Source: Zygosaccharomyces rouxii
Taxonomy: Eukaryota; Ascomycota; Saccharomycetes; Saccharomycetales; Saccharomycetaceae
NCBI RefSeq assembly: GCF_000026365.1
Contig: NC_012993.1
Location: 1,240,001 to 1,304,000, forward strand
Reading direction: 5' to 3'
DNA length: 64,000 nucleotides
The notes under the pieces: model-generated
Told to the model about the DNA's origin: nothing
Database searches by the model: none
The model's input: the letters and a program-made list of their open reading frames with translations, nothing else
Shown here: one piece after another, positions 30,679-40,309 of the stretch
How the letters are laid out: each line of letters opens with the position of its first letter
How positions within the stretch are numbered: position 1 is the stretch's first letter
Translations under genes and position numbers: made by a program

Positions 30679-31932
30679 TTAAAAGTCAACTATTTGACCA
30701 TCATCTTCTTCACGATCTCTTTTCACGTTGCTCAATTCTTCCTTGACCAGTTTATTGATTTGTCTTTGAAATGCATCTAAAAATGGCTGTAATGACGTTT
30801 TGGAGATATCATGGTTTCTCAATTCCATCTCACTTTGTAGATCAATCAATCTAGGAGCCTTGGAAGGTACAAAATTCTCATCTATGGGGACACACACGTT
30901 ACCGGTGCCTGGATGAATACAGAAGGGTGCCTTCAACAAGTGGTGTGTCTGTTTTGTCACTTCAACATCCAATTTAGGGTATAATGTCGAGATGACTAGA
31001 TCTTCCTTGCATTCACGTAATCGATTGATAAATTCTTGTTTCCTAGAGATCTTCAATTCCTTGGCGGCAATTGCATCTATATCACTCCATTTCTCTTTGC
31101 TTGATCTACCAGGGTGAGCCTTCCAATATCGAGATAAGGCTTCTATTAAATTTCTATCGTGCAGTCCAGGAAGCAACGTCTGCATCGCATGTGCATCATC
31201 CCTCCATGGATCTTGTTCCTCTAGGATTATTGCGGTGAAATGTGGCTTCAATTGTTCCAGAGATCTCGCTATATGGGGATGATAGGGTCTCAGTAGTGCT
31301 AGTCTTTTGTTAGCGGTACGATCTTTAACCACATTCATATAGTCTATTATATTACTTCTTTGTAAATTGTTCAAAGCACGAGCTCTTTTATCACTGACCC
31401 AACAGTGCGCACCACGTCTACCAGAGAAAACCCATAGGAAATTTTCGAATCCAAAGTCTTCTATAAGTGCAGTATTCATAATTGTCATCGCTAATGATAT
31501 GAATTTCCAACATTTACCACATACTTGCGCTCCTGAACAACAGGTTCTGAAGGTATCGTAATCATCCATATCTATATCAAAAACCAACTCTTTTTCTAAC
31601 GGTATCATTTCTGATTTAAGCAAGGAATCACGCTCCTGAGGTGGCTTATTGTAAATAGCACCAATTTCAAATCTATCAGGGTTAGCTTTGACAACTTGAC
31701 TTTTAAATTCCTGTACACTACGATACGAATTATATCTTTTATAGGCACCGGATCTAAAGGCCATAGCTAATTCACGATTGATCATGTCCTTTCCTGGTTT
31801 TGGTGAATGATTTAACCAATTGAATATCTGTTTGAAAGGATAGATAAATTGGTAGTAGTACTGCATATCAGAGGAGCTGGGGGGTTGTGGTTTAGCAGCT
31901 TCATTGGGGGAACCATTTTCTTCTTCAGTCAT
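30679..31932 (-). CDS. PRI1: DNA primase small (catalytic) subunit
   Basis: A 417-residue DNA primase catalytic subunit, which makes RNA primers in the polymerase alpha-primase complex. The metal-binding aspartates are in ELVFDIDMDDYD (Asp119 and Asp121). The zinc motif follows at once (Cys131, Cys132, Cys138, Cys141). SGRRGAHCWVSD is the conserved primase block that binds the incoming NTP. Near the end, HLLKAPFCIHPGTGNVCVP is also family-typical. Length is close to S. cerevisiae (409). PRI1 next to EGH1 is the YIR007-YIR008 pair. Confidence 0.97.
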   Translation of the reverse strand: MTEEENGSPNEAAKPQPPSSSDMQYYYQFIYPFKQIFNWLNHSPKPGKDMINRELAMAFRSGAYKRYNSYRSVQEFKSQVVKANPDRFEIGAIYNKPPQERDSLLKSEMIPLEKELVFDIDMDDYDTFRTCCSGAQVCGKCWKFISLAMTIMNTALIEDFGFENFLWVFSGRRGAHCWVSDKRARALNNLQRSNIIDYMNVVKDRTANKRLALLRPYHPHIARSLEQLKPHFTAIILEEQDPWRDDAHAMQTLLPGLHDRNLIEALSRYWKAHPGRSSKEKWSDIDAIAAKELKISRKQEFINRLRECKEDLVISTLYPKLDVEVTKQTHHLLKAPFCIHPGTGNVCVPIDENFVPSKAPRLIDLQSEMELRNHDISKTSLQPFLDAFQRQINKLVKEELSNVKRDREEDDGQIVDF

Positions 31933-32804
31933 CCTGGTAACAATCCTAATGAACTTTTTTTAATTGATAATTGCTTTTATTATTCGTTGTAGTATTGTAC
32001 AAGTTCATCTCATCTCATCTCTCGTCGAGATTAAACGCGTTACGCATTCTGGTCACGTGATCAGATTCTATCATTTTATGCCAATAGCTTAGTAGAATTG
32101 AGAATGGGGGTCCAATTAACGAGTTATAAGGCTCTTGGATTACGGGCAAGCTTACGTCTTTGATAACACCTTTTTTTTGTTTGTTGTCATTTTACTGGAG
32201 ATACCGAGCGCAAGAGCTAAACGTTTAACCAGAGGAATATCTTCCAAGAAAATCTAAATTGTAAATAGAAATTTTATTTCATGAATTACTGATACTATTT
32301 TCTGCCATATAGTGCCATTTTAAGAATTACCTGATTCCAAGGGGCACAAGAATACTCAACTTTCTGGAAATCAAACAATTTTCCAGAAAAATTGGGATTA
32401 GCCCCTGTCCAGGGGCTATTCACCTTCCAAAACTTTCATGAAAACTGCTGCGACACTCGTATAGAATCTTCGAATCTAATTCAAGACAGTATCCTCACAA
32501 TATGTGTCGATATCGCTATACTTGTAGCTGCTTCTAGTAATATCTATTAATTTCTAGAATTTTTTTTTTTATTGACACGACGACGCACTGACACTGCGAC
32601 GGAAAATAGAAAAATGCTAGAAAATACTAGAGTTAAAATAAAAGTATTCAGAATCTAAGGATAACTGTACCCAGGTAAGAGGTATAAAAGGATGGCAAAC
32701 TATACCAGAAGATAGATTTGATTTGGAAGATATGATTTCAAAAAATCAAGATCAAACAACAATTCTCAATAGACTAGCTACAATAAAACAAAATTAGAAT
32801 CGAA
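31933..32804. promoter_or_regulatory. HSP26 promoter: heat-shock elements, STREs and TATA
   Basis: The 872 bases before HSP26 (also upstream of PRI1) carry four TTCnnGAA heat-shock cores at 32362-32369, 32381-32388, 32435-32442 and 32552-32559, and a related GAAnnTTC at 32464-32471. Stress response elements (AGGGG/CCCCT) are at 32340-32344, 32402-32406 and 32411-32415. A consensus TATAAAA is at 32683-32689, about 115 bp before the start codon. This set predicts joint Hsf1 and Msn2/4 control, as known for HSP26 in S. cerevisiae. Confidence 0.85.
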
Positions 32805-33386
32805 ATGTCTTTCAACTCACCATTTTTCAGTTTCTTTGACGCTATTAACAACGAAGTGGAAAATTTCAATAGAATTTTGGACAATTCTGGTTTTAATGAT
32901 TACTACCCACAGCGTCAAGTGACCACTGGTAAGAAGGCCAATGACAAAACATTGCAAAAAACCAATGCTGACGGTAAGTGGGTCGACGATTGGTCATTGT
33001 TGCCCACAAGATTTGGATCAAGTGGAATAATTCCAGCTGTGGATCTATTGGAACATGAGAAGAATTATGAATTAAATGTTACCATCCCAGGTGTGAAAGA
33101 TAAAAAAGATATTAACTTGGAATATCACAAGGAAGCCAACCAGATTATTGTTAGCGGTGAGATTCCATCAACCGTTACGGAGGAAAACAAGGATAAAGTG
33201 AGAGTCAAAGAAGTTGCATTCGGTAAATTTAAACGTGTAATTACATTACCAAAGGCACCTGGCGTAGATGCCGACAACATAAAGGCAGATTACAAGGATG
33301 GTATCTTGAAATTGAATGTGCCAAAGCTGGAACCTACTGAACCAGAAAACCAGGTGAAGAAAATTGAAATTTCTTCTACAAATTGA
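32805..33386 (+). CDS. HSP26: Small heat shock protein Hsp26
   Basis: A 193-residue alpha-crystallin-type chaperone that binds unfolding proteins in large oligomers. The N-terminus MSFNSPFFSFFDAINNEVE is nearly that of S. cerevisiae Hsp26. The alpha-crystallin domain (about 76-170) contains LNVTIPGVKDKKDINLEYH, IIVSGEIPST, FGKFKRVITLP and ADYKDGILKLNVPK. The C-terminal IEIS resembles the IXI motif that bridges dimers. S. cerevisiae Hsp26 is 214 residues; the middle N-terminal part is shorter here. In S. cerevisiae the gene lies elsewhere (YBR072W), so its place between PRI1 and PRE1 is unlike both flanking series. Confidence 0.95.
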   Translation: MSFNSPFFSFFDAINNEVENFNRILDNSGFNDYYPQRQVTTGKKANDKTLQKTNADGKWVDDWSLLPTRFGSSGIIPAVDLLEHEKNYELNVTIPGVKDKKDINLEYHKEANQIIVSGEIPSTVTEENKDKVRVKEVAFGKFKRVITLPKAPGVDADNIKADYKDGILKLNVPKLEPTEPENQVKKIEISSTN

Positions 33387-33523
33387 GGAGTTACACTTAC
33401 ATAATAACGCTGTTGGGACTGATTTTTTATAGGATACGTATTGATTTTAAGAATTTGATTTACTAAAGCAGCTGCTGGACAATGTAAACAGTTCTTGCCT
33501 GGACCATCTCGCGTGGATTTCAA

Positions 33524-33524
33524 A

Positions 33525-33563
<39 letters not shown>

Positions 33564-33589
33564 TGTCGCTGTCGCTATCGCTGTCGCTG
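33524..33589. repeat. ATT microsatellite followed by GTCGCT hexamer repeat
   Basis: About twelve ATT units are followed by four imperfect hexamers of the form GTCGCT. Both lie between HSP26 and PRE1, directly upstream of the PACE site. Confidence 0.9.
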
Positions 33590-33617
33590 ACATTAATGGG
33601 TTACCCGACCAGACGAG

Positions 33618-33626
33618 GGTGGCAAA
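33618..33626 (+). promoter_or_regulatory. PACE element (Rpn4 site) upstream of PRE1
   Basis: GGTGGCAAA, the exact proteasome-associated control element bound by Rpn4, lies 109 bp before the PRE1 start codon, the usual distance and orientation for yeast proteasome genes. Confidence 0.9.
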
Positions 33627-33734
33627 ACTAAGGTTTTAAAGATTAAAGCTAACCTACGAACTATCGATACCAATGAGAAGCATATAGTCGAATAAATCCA
33701 AGCGCAGAGGTTTCGTTTAGCTTCAATTGTCATT

Positions 33735-34322
33735 ATGGATATTATATTGGGTATTAGAGTACAGGACTCTGTCATACTGGCAAGTTCTAAAGCCGCCACT
33801 AGAGGTATATCGATTTTAAAGGAACAAGATGACAAGACAAGGGAACTATCACCTCATAACCTTATGAGTTTTGGCGGTGAGGCAGGTGATAGTGTTCAAT
33901 TTGCCGAATACATCCAAGCCAACATTCAACTATATGCCATTAGAGAAAATATAGAATTGTCACCATTGGCAGTATCCAGTTTTGTCAGACAGGAATTGGC
34001 AAAATCTATTAGATCAAGGAAGCCATACCAAGTAAATGTATTGATTGGTGGTTATGACTCAAAGAAGCAAAAGCCAGAATTGTATCAGATAGATTATTTG
34101 GGGATAAAAGTCGAACTACCCTACGCCGCACATGGTTACTCAGGATTTTACACTTTTTCACTACTAGACCATCATTATAGACCTGATATGACTACAGAGG
34201 AAGGTCTCAAACTGTTAAAGATGTGTATTAAAGAATTGGACAAGAGAATGCCTATAGATTTCAAGGGAGTCATGGTTAAAATAGTCGACAAGGACGGCAT
34301 AAGGCAAGTAGAAGATATGTGA
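33735..34322 (+). CDS. PRE1: 20S proteasome beta-4 subunit
   Basis: A 195-residue proteasome beta-4 subunit. It is one of the non-catalytic beta subunits, consistent with the start MDIILGIRVQDSVILASS, which lacks a propeptide and active-site Thr1. The blocks GEAGDSVQFAEYIQANIQLY and SPLAVSSFVRQELAKSIRSR are typical. Length matches S. cerevisiae (198). Order PRE1-PRP22-HEM14 equals YER012W-YER014W. The upstream PACE element predicts control by Rpn4. Confidence 0.97.
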   Translation: MDIILGIRVQDSVILASSKAATRGISILKEQDDKTRELSPHNLMSFGGEAGDSVQFAEYIQANIQLYAIRENIELSPLAVSSFVRQELAKSIRSRKPYQVNVLIGGYDSKKQKPELYQIDYLGIKVELPYAAHGYSGFYTFSLLDHHYRPDMTTEEGLKLLKMCIKELDKRMPIDFKGVMVKIVDKDGIRQVEDM

Positions 34323-34585
34323 ATGGAATGAAACAAGGATATATATAAAACGAAAATGCCAGAAAAAACAATAAAGAATAAAACAATGCATGCAGTAATG
34401 CTTTCTAGCTTCTTTCGCCATTATGTACAGCTGTATATGCCATTATAATTTTAACATGTTAAATGTGCTGTCATCATTCACGGGGCATCGCCAAGGCGCT
34501 GGACCAGATTAACACTAGTACAACACTGAAGGAAACGCAAGTATACACGTTATATTGATGTTTTAGCATCGGGAAGATCTTGTGA

Positions 34586-37500
34586 ATGTCGGATATCGAT
34601 GGTAAATTGTTTGAAATTGTCGGTACAGATGATGAGCTGATCATTAATTTCATCAGAGATGTCAAGAGGAACTCTCAAAATATCCAAGATTTCGAGACCA
34701 AAATTGGTAAAATGGACGTTGGATTATCCAGCGAAGCCATTAGGGAAATCTACGATGTTTTAGCTGCCGGAGCTGGTGATAAGGATAATGTCAGGGAACA
34801 AGTGTCAAAGCTTTTGAAGACATCGGTGGGAATTGATGATCAAGTAGTAGTGAAATTTCTATTGGGAATCGTCGATAAAACAGATTCGGAAAACGAATTC
34901 TGTCAAGAATTGGATAAATTGGATTGTGGAATTCCACAATCTATAGCCAGTAAAATATACTGGGTTGCTAGAGGCGATGCTAAAGTCAAACTGGAGGAGG
35001 AAGCAGATAAAGGATTGGCGCTCCCGAATTTCAGGGCCAAATATGATGACCTGAGTGATCCTAGAGATCTTCTGCCTAAGAAAAAAAATCCATTTCTCAG
35101 CCATCGCGATCCAGGACCCATTCTAAACAAGATATACCCTGGTAGGATTAAGAATATCACGGCTTTTGGTTGCTTTGTACAAATTCATGGTACCCAGGAA
35201 AAAAATTCTGATGGATTAGTTCACATTTCAGAGATGACAAATCATAGGGTGAGGAGACCACAGGATTTGGTACAATTGGGACAAGAGGTATTCATCAAAG
35301 TTATTAAATTACAAAAAAACGGGAACGTTTCTTTAAGCATGAAAAACATTGATCAGCTAACGGGGCAAGAGATAGCCGCCGATGAACCGATCAACGAAAT
35401 GAGAGGAAGAAGAGATCAAGTGCAAAATCAAAGCGGAGTGCAAAGAAGACCGCTTACTTCGCCAGAGAGATGGGAAATCAGACAACTTATTGCCAGTGGA
35501 GCCGCTTCGGCTGAAGACTATCCCGAATTGAATCAACCCAAGACAAATGCAGTAGTCAACACCCAAGAGCATAAACAGCAAGAGGAACAAGTTGATGTGG
35601 AATTGAATACTGAAGACGAACCAGCTTTTTTGAAGGGAGAAACTGAAAGAGGGCAACAAAAAGCTGAGGCGCCTATCAAAAATGTCAAGATCGCAAAGGG
35701 CTCAATGAATAGGGTGGCCACCAACGGTTCAAATTTAATGAAAACACATAGAGAGGAGAAATCCAAATTAAAGAAGGAGATTGAAAGACGGATACGGCAA
35801 AAGCAAGCACTAGATGATCCAACTACAGATACAGCAACCCAAAGAAGGGAAGTAGATCAATTGAAGCAGCAATTGGTGTTAACAGCATGGGAAAGAAGTA
35901 GGATGAAAGAAGACCTCACCTTTGGTAAGCAAAACACACTACCTCTAAGTGACCAAAGAAAGTCTCTTCCTGTATATGGGATGCGAGAGGAATTGATTCA
36001 AGCGGTGGAAGATAATCAATTTCTTGTTATTGTTGGTGAAACTGGTTCAGGTAAGACAACTCAAATCACTCAGTTTTTGAATGAAGTGGGGTTTGGCGAA
36101 CATGGTATAATCGGATGCACTCAACCAAGAAGAGTGGCTGCTGTATCTGTGGCCCAAAGGGTGGCAGAAGAAGTAGGGTGTAGAGTTGGTAATGAAGTCG
36201 GTTATACCATCAGATTTGAAGACAGAACTTCAGAAAATACCCGTATTAAGTACATGACTGATGGTATGTTACAAAGAGAAGCACTGTTGGATCCAAAGAT
36301 GTCTCGTTATTCGGTAATCATGCTTGATGAAGCGCACGAAAGAACAGTGGCCACAGATGTTTTATTTGCACTTTTAAAGCAAGCAGCAGTCCAAAGACCA
36401 GATTTGAAGGTGATTGTGACTTCTGCTACACTTGATTCTGTCAAATTTTCTGAATATTTCCACAATTGTCCTGTAAAGCATATACCTGGTAAGACCTACC
36501 CTGTGGACGTAGTTTACTCTTCGGAACCTCAAATGGATTACCTAGAAGCAGCTCTTGATTGCGTGATGCAGATTCACGTTAACGAAGATCCTGGTGACAT
36601 TCTAGTCTTTCTGACGGGTCAAGAGGAGATTGATTCATGTTGCGAAATCCTCTATCAAAGGGTAAAGATCCTGGGTAAGAGTATTGATGAACTGCTGATT
36701 TTACCTGTGTATTCAGCATTACCAAGTGAAATTCAATCCAAAATATTTGAACCCACTCCGGCAGGATCCAGAAAAGTAGTATTCGCCACTAATATCGCTG
36801 AAACCTCAATTACTATCGACGGTATTCGCTTCGTGGTGGACCCAGGGTTTGCCAAGATAAATATTTTTAACTCTAGAACCGGTATGGAACAGCTGGTAGT
36901 ATCGCCCATTTCTCAAGCACAAGCTAACCAAAGAAAAGGTAGAGCGGGACGTACAGGCCCAGGTAAATGTTATAGGCTTTACACGGAACTATCTTTCCGC
37001 AATGAGATGTTACCCAATGCAATCCCAGAAATTCAGCGTCAAAATCTATCTCATACTATCTTACTGTTAAAGGCCATGGGGATTAATGATCTCTTACACT
37101 TTGATTTTATGGATCCACCTCCAAGAAATTTGTTAATTGGAGCTTTGGAAGAACTTTTTAACTTAGAAGCATTGGAAGAAGATGGATATTTAACCAAGCT
37201 AGGGTCAAGAATGTCGCAATTCCCGACAGAACCCACATTGTCAAGAGCGCTACTCAGCTCCGTAACTAACAACTGTTCTGAAGAGATTATAACCATAATT
37301 TCTATGCTTTCCATACCAGGAGTATTTTATCGACCACGAGATAAACAGCAAGATGCAGATAATAAAAAAATCAGATTCCATCATCCTTATGGTGACCATT
37401 TGACACTATTAAACGTTTACCAACGGTGGCAATTAGCTAATTGCACGGAACAATTTTGCACGGCACACTATTTACAATACAGGCACTTGAGGCGTGCTCG

Positions 37501-37897
37501 GGACGTTAGAAACCAATTGACCACCATTTTCCGTAAATTACAACTGCCCATTGTTAGCTGTCGGGGTGACCACGATATCATTAGAAGAACTTTAGTATAT
37601 GGATTTTTCATGAACGCCGCAAAAAGAGATTCACATGTCGGTTACAAGACCATCAGTGGAGAGATCCCAGTCGTTATCCACCCCTCTAGCTCTCTGCATG
37701 GTAGAGAGCACGAGTACGTCATCTACCACTCTTTACTGCTTACCACAAGGGAGTACATGTCTCAAGTGACAGCTATTGATCCAAGTTGGTTACTAGAAGC
37801 TGCTCCCCATTTTTACAAAGTGGCTGATGAATCAAAGAAAAGAGCCAAGATTACTCCTATGTTCCAAAGACATAATGCTAAAAGAATCCGGAGGTAG
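34586..37897 (+). CDS. PRP22: DEAH-box splicing helicase Prp22
   Basis: An 1103-residue RNA helicase that releases spliced mRNA from the spliceosome and proofreads exon ligation. It has an N-terminal helical region, an S1 RNA-binding domain (about 186-260, [17 protein letters not shown]), then a DEAH core: GETGSGKTT (about 484), LDEAHERT (about 581), TSATLD, and the motif VI region [18 protein letters not shown]. The ratchet, HB and OB domains complete the C-terminus, which ends basic ([12 protein letters not shown]). S. cerevisiae Prp22 is 1145 residues. PRE1 is 263 bp upstream in the same direction. Confidence 0.97.
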   Translation: MSDIDGKLFEIVGTDDELIINFIRDVKRNSQNIQDFETKIGKMDVGLSSEAIREIYDVLAAGAGDKDNVREQVSKLLKTSVGIDDQVVVKFLLGIVDKTDSENEFCQELDKLDCGIPQSIASKIYWVARGDAKVKLEEEADKGLALPNFRAKYDDLSDPRDLLPKKKNPFLSHRDPGPILNKIYPGRIKNITAFGCFVQIHGTQEKNSDGLVHISEMTNHRVRRPQDLVQLGQEVFIKVIKLQKNGNVSLSMKNIDQLTGQEIAADEPINEMRGRRDQVQNQSGVQRRPLTSPERWEIRQLIASGAASAEDYPELNQPKTNAVVNTQEHKQQEEQVDVELNTEDEPAFLKGETERGQQKAEAPIKNVKIAKGSMNRVATNGSNLMKTHREEKSKLKKEIERRIRQKQALDDPTTDTATQRREVDQLKQQLVLTAWERSRMKEDLTFGKQNTLPLSDQRKSLPVYGMREELIQAVEDNQFLVIVGETGSGKTTQITQFLNEVGFGEHGIIGCTQPRRVAAVSVAQRVAEEVGCRVGNEVGYTIRFEDRTSENTRIKYMTDGMLQREALLDPKMSRYSVIMLDEAHERTVATDVLFALLKQAAVQRPDLKVIVTSATLDSVKFSEYFHNCPVKHIPGKTYPVDVVYSSEPQMDYLEAALDCVMQIHVNEDPGDILVFLTGQEEIDSCCEILYQRVKILGKSIDELLILPVYSALPSEIQSKIFEPTPAGSRKVVFATNIAETSITIDGIRFVVDPGFAKINIFNSRTGMEQLVVSPISQAQANQRKGRAGRTGPGKCYRLYTELSFRNEMLPNAIPEIQRQNLSHTILLLKAMGINDLLHFDFMDPPPRNLLIGALEELFNLEALEEDGYLTKLGSRMSQFPTEPTLSRALLSSVTNNCSEEIITIISMLSIPGVFYRPRDKQQDADNKKIRFHHPYGDHLTLLNVYQRWQLANCTEQFCTAHYLQYRHLRRARDVRNQLTTIFRKLQLPIVSCRGDHDIIRRTLVYGFFMNAAKRDSHVGYKTISGEIPVVIHPSSSLHGREHEYVIYHSLLLTTREYMSQVTAIDPSWLLEAAPHFYKVADESKKRAKITPMFQRHNAKRIRR

Positions 37898-38033
37898 ATC
37901 TTCCATTATTTTTCATCACTTCGTTTAAACGAGCGAGCGAGCGAATAAAGTTAAATGAAGGGAACTTAAAAAAAAAGTCAAGAAGCACACAAGAAACTTG
38001 CTCATTTTCCACCACAGAGGACAGTGGGACAGT

Positions 38034-39659
38034 ATGCAAGGCCCATTAAAAAGTTTAGCACCAAATGCTCGAGTTGGTGTAGTTGGTGGAGGGATATCTG
38101 GATTGACTTTTAGCTATTTCCTAGCCAAATTGAGACCTGATGTACATGTAACTGTATTCGAATCGAAACCCCGAACAGGAGGTTGGATCCGCTCACTGGA
38201 CACTCAAGACAATGAGGGTAGTCCAATTATGTTGGAACAAGGTCCAAGGACTTTAAGAGGTGTTTCAGATGGTACTGTTCTTATGGCAGATATCCTCAAA
38301 GATTTGAAAAGGCATTCTTTATTACAGTACGTGCGAAAGAGGTCTAGAGCCAATAAGAAGTTTTTGTTAGATACCAATGATCAATTGGTACAGGTTCCCA
38401 ATTCTTTGATGAGTGCACTAAGATTTTGCTTCAATCCCATGGGTAAAGGAGTACTGTCTGGCTATTTAGGTGAAAGGTTTAGAAGTAAGGATTCAAGACC
38501 GCCAGGCGGTGATGAAAGTGTGCATTCATTTATCAGTAGAAGAACGGGTAATGAATTGGTTTCAACCAATTTGGTAAGTGCGGTGTGTCATGGTATTTAT
38601 GCCGATGACGTCAAAAAGTTAAGCGCTCGTAAAGTTATGGGCAAATTTATGGACTATGAAGCTCAATATGGTTCAATAATTAAAGGTTCTAAGAAGGTCA
38701 ACTCCCAAAATAAAAAGAGCCTCAGCGCTTCAGGTTTAACACCTCTAATTTCATTGTATCGAGATGCGTTTAGCAAAGACAAATACGAATTGGCGAGATT
38801 GATCAGAGATTTTTCTAAATATCCCATGATAGGATTATCAGGTGGATTGGAAACTTTTACCCGCTCACTCACGCAAGAATTAGACAAATGGCCCAATGTA
38901 AATCTAGAATTACAAAGACAAGTGCAAAGCGTTAGCAAAGATCCTCTCAGTAATCGTATTACCGTAAAGACCACCGAAGGTCCTCCAGTTGGTGATTTTG
39001 ATCATTTGCGGATAACGACGAATCCTTCCACATGGAAGGAAACAGGGTTGTTCAACGATCAATTGTCACAAAAACTCTTACAACGTCCCCAATCGAATAC
39101 AGTACTCCTAGTCAATTACTACTGGCCTCATGAGGATCTTTTACTTAAAAATCAACAAGGGTTTGGGTATTTAGTCCCCCAAAACCGTAAAAACCCAGAA
39201 CAACTTCTGGGAATCATTTTCGATTCCGTTATTGAAAAGAATTACAATGCATACTACCCTGGCTTTACCAAAGATATGTTTACAGGACTTTCGAAAAGGC
39301 AAGAATACACCAAATTAACGGTAATGTTAGGAGGTCACTACCTAAAGGAACGTCATACTGTACCTACTGCAGAGGAAACAATCCTTGCTGCAAAACAAGC
39401 CCTACATAACCATTTGGGGATTTCTCAACAGCCTTTAGATAATGGTACTTGGAAATTCGTAGTGGCCCAAGATTGTCTACCGCATTTTTTCGTCGGTTAT
39501 TCGCAATGGAAACATCAGGTGGAACAAGAAGTGCTAAACAAATTTGCAGGTCATATCTCATTAGGTGGTATGGGATTTGCCAGGGGTCCTGGGGTACCCG
39601 ATGTAGTTACGGATTCTTTCATGGATGTCTACAAGATGGTACAGGATTCGAAGGCATGA
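38034..39659 (+). CDS. HEM14: Protoporphyrinogen oxidase (mitochondrial)
   Basis: A 541-residue FAD enzyme that oxidises protoporphyrinogen IX to protoporphyrin IX in haem synthesis at the inner mitochondrial membrane. The dinucleotide motif VGVVGGGISGLTFSYFL starts near residue 16 and is followed by VFESKPRTGGWIRS. The C-terminal FAD part contains HISLGGMGFARGPGVPDVV. I start at the ATG at 38034, matching S. cerevisiae length (539); the frame runs 12 codons upstream only to TTG. Gene order PRP22-HEM14 is conserved. Confidence 0.95.
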   Translation: MQGPLKSLAPNARVGVVGGGISGLTFSYFLAKLRPDVHVTVFESKPRTGGWIRSLDTQDNEGSPIMLEQGPRTLRGVSDGTVLMADILKDLKRHSLLQYVRKRSRANKKFLLDTNDQLVQVPNSLMSALRFCFNPMGKGVLSGYLGERFRSKDSRPPGGDESVHSFISRRTGNELVSTNLVSAVCHGIYADDVKKLSARKVMGKFMDYEAQYGSIIKGSKKVNSQNKKSLSASGLTPLISLYRDAFSKDKYELARLIRDFSKYPMIGLSGGLETFTRSLTQELDKWPNVNLELQRQVQSVSKDPLSNRITVKTTEGPPVGDFDHLRITTNPSTWKETGLFNDQLSQKLLQRPQSNTVLLVNYYWPHEDLLLKNQQGFGYLVPQNRKNPEQLLGIIFDSVIEKNYNAYYPGFTKDMFTGLSKRQEYTKLTVMLGGHYLKERHTVPTAEETILAAKQALHNHLGISQQPLDNGTWKFVVAQDCLPHFFVGYSQWKHQVEQEVLNKFAGHISLGGMGFARGPGVPDVVTDSFMDVYKMVQDSKA

Positions 39660-39819
39660 GCACATGACCAAATATTTAATACCATTATTATACTCTTTCG
39701 TACATAACGATTATATTGATTTTTGTTAGTTTCACAACCTACTCATTGCTCTTAGACATCAAAGGTATCAACGTTATCCCAGTAGTAAAAGCCCATCCCA
39801 AAACAGTGCAAACGAAACA

Positions 39820-40080
39820 ATGAATAAGACCCTCTATGTACATAACTTGAGCGACGGAATCGGATCTCAACGACTACGTGAACAGCTATATCTGCTGTTC
39901 TCTACATGCGGAGAAGTGGTTAAGGTAAGCGTCAACGTTCGGAAGAACAGAGGTCAAGCTTTCGTAACCATGAAAACCGTTGATGAATCTAACCTCGCGG
40001 TTGGCCTACTAAACGGTGAAACATTTATGGGCAGAACTTTAAGCGTAGAATTTGGCAAACAGGAAACTTTGAAACTCTGA
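39820..40080 (+). CDS. MSL1: U2 snRNP protein U2B'' (Msl1)
   Basis: An 86-residue single-RRM protein matching Msl1 (YIR009W), which binds U2 snRNA. RNP2 reads LYVHNL and RNP1 reads RGQAFVTM; the C-terminal GRTLSVEFGKQETLKL matches the S. cerevisiae end. The protein is essentially only the RRM; S. cerevisiae Msl1 (111) has an extra basic N-terminus of about 27 residues that is absent here. In S. cerevisiae MSL1 adjoins PRI1; here it lies between HEM14 and FAA2, as expected when the YIR and YER series are interleaved. Confidence 0.92.
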   Translation: MNKTLYVHNLSDGIGSQRLREQLYLLFSTCGEVVKVSVNVRKNRGQAFVTMKTVDESNLAVGLLNGETFMGRTLSVEFGKQETLKL

Positions 40081-40309
40081 AGCTATGAGAGTGACAGTTT
40101 ATTCTCTTTCTACCTCATCTCCGCGGCTAAATGTGGTCACGAGGCAGTGGTATATATTTCCCCGCTCTCGCCTATAATGAGTAATGGCCGAAAGGGCCTG
40201 AAGTAGCTGCGGGGAGAAGTAAAACATATAAGAAGGACATTGAATATTGGAATAACTCGAAAACCATTTTTCTTTTTCCTCGAAGAGATTCAAACATCAC
40301 GTCATAGAT

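Larger units (their letters stand above)
33387..33734. other. HSP26-PRE1 intergenic region
   Basis: 348 bases with the HSP26 terminator, an ATT trinucleotide microsatellite (about 33524-33561), a TGTCGC/TATCGC hexamer repeat (about 33564-33589) and a PACE site described separately. No gene seen. Confidence 0.75.
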
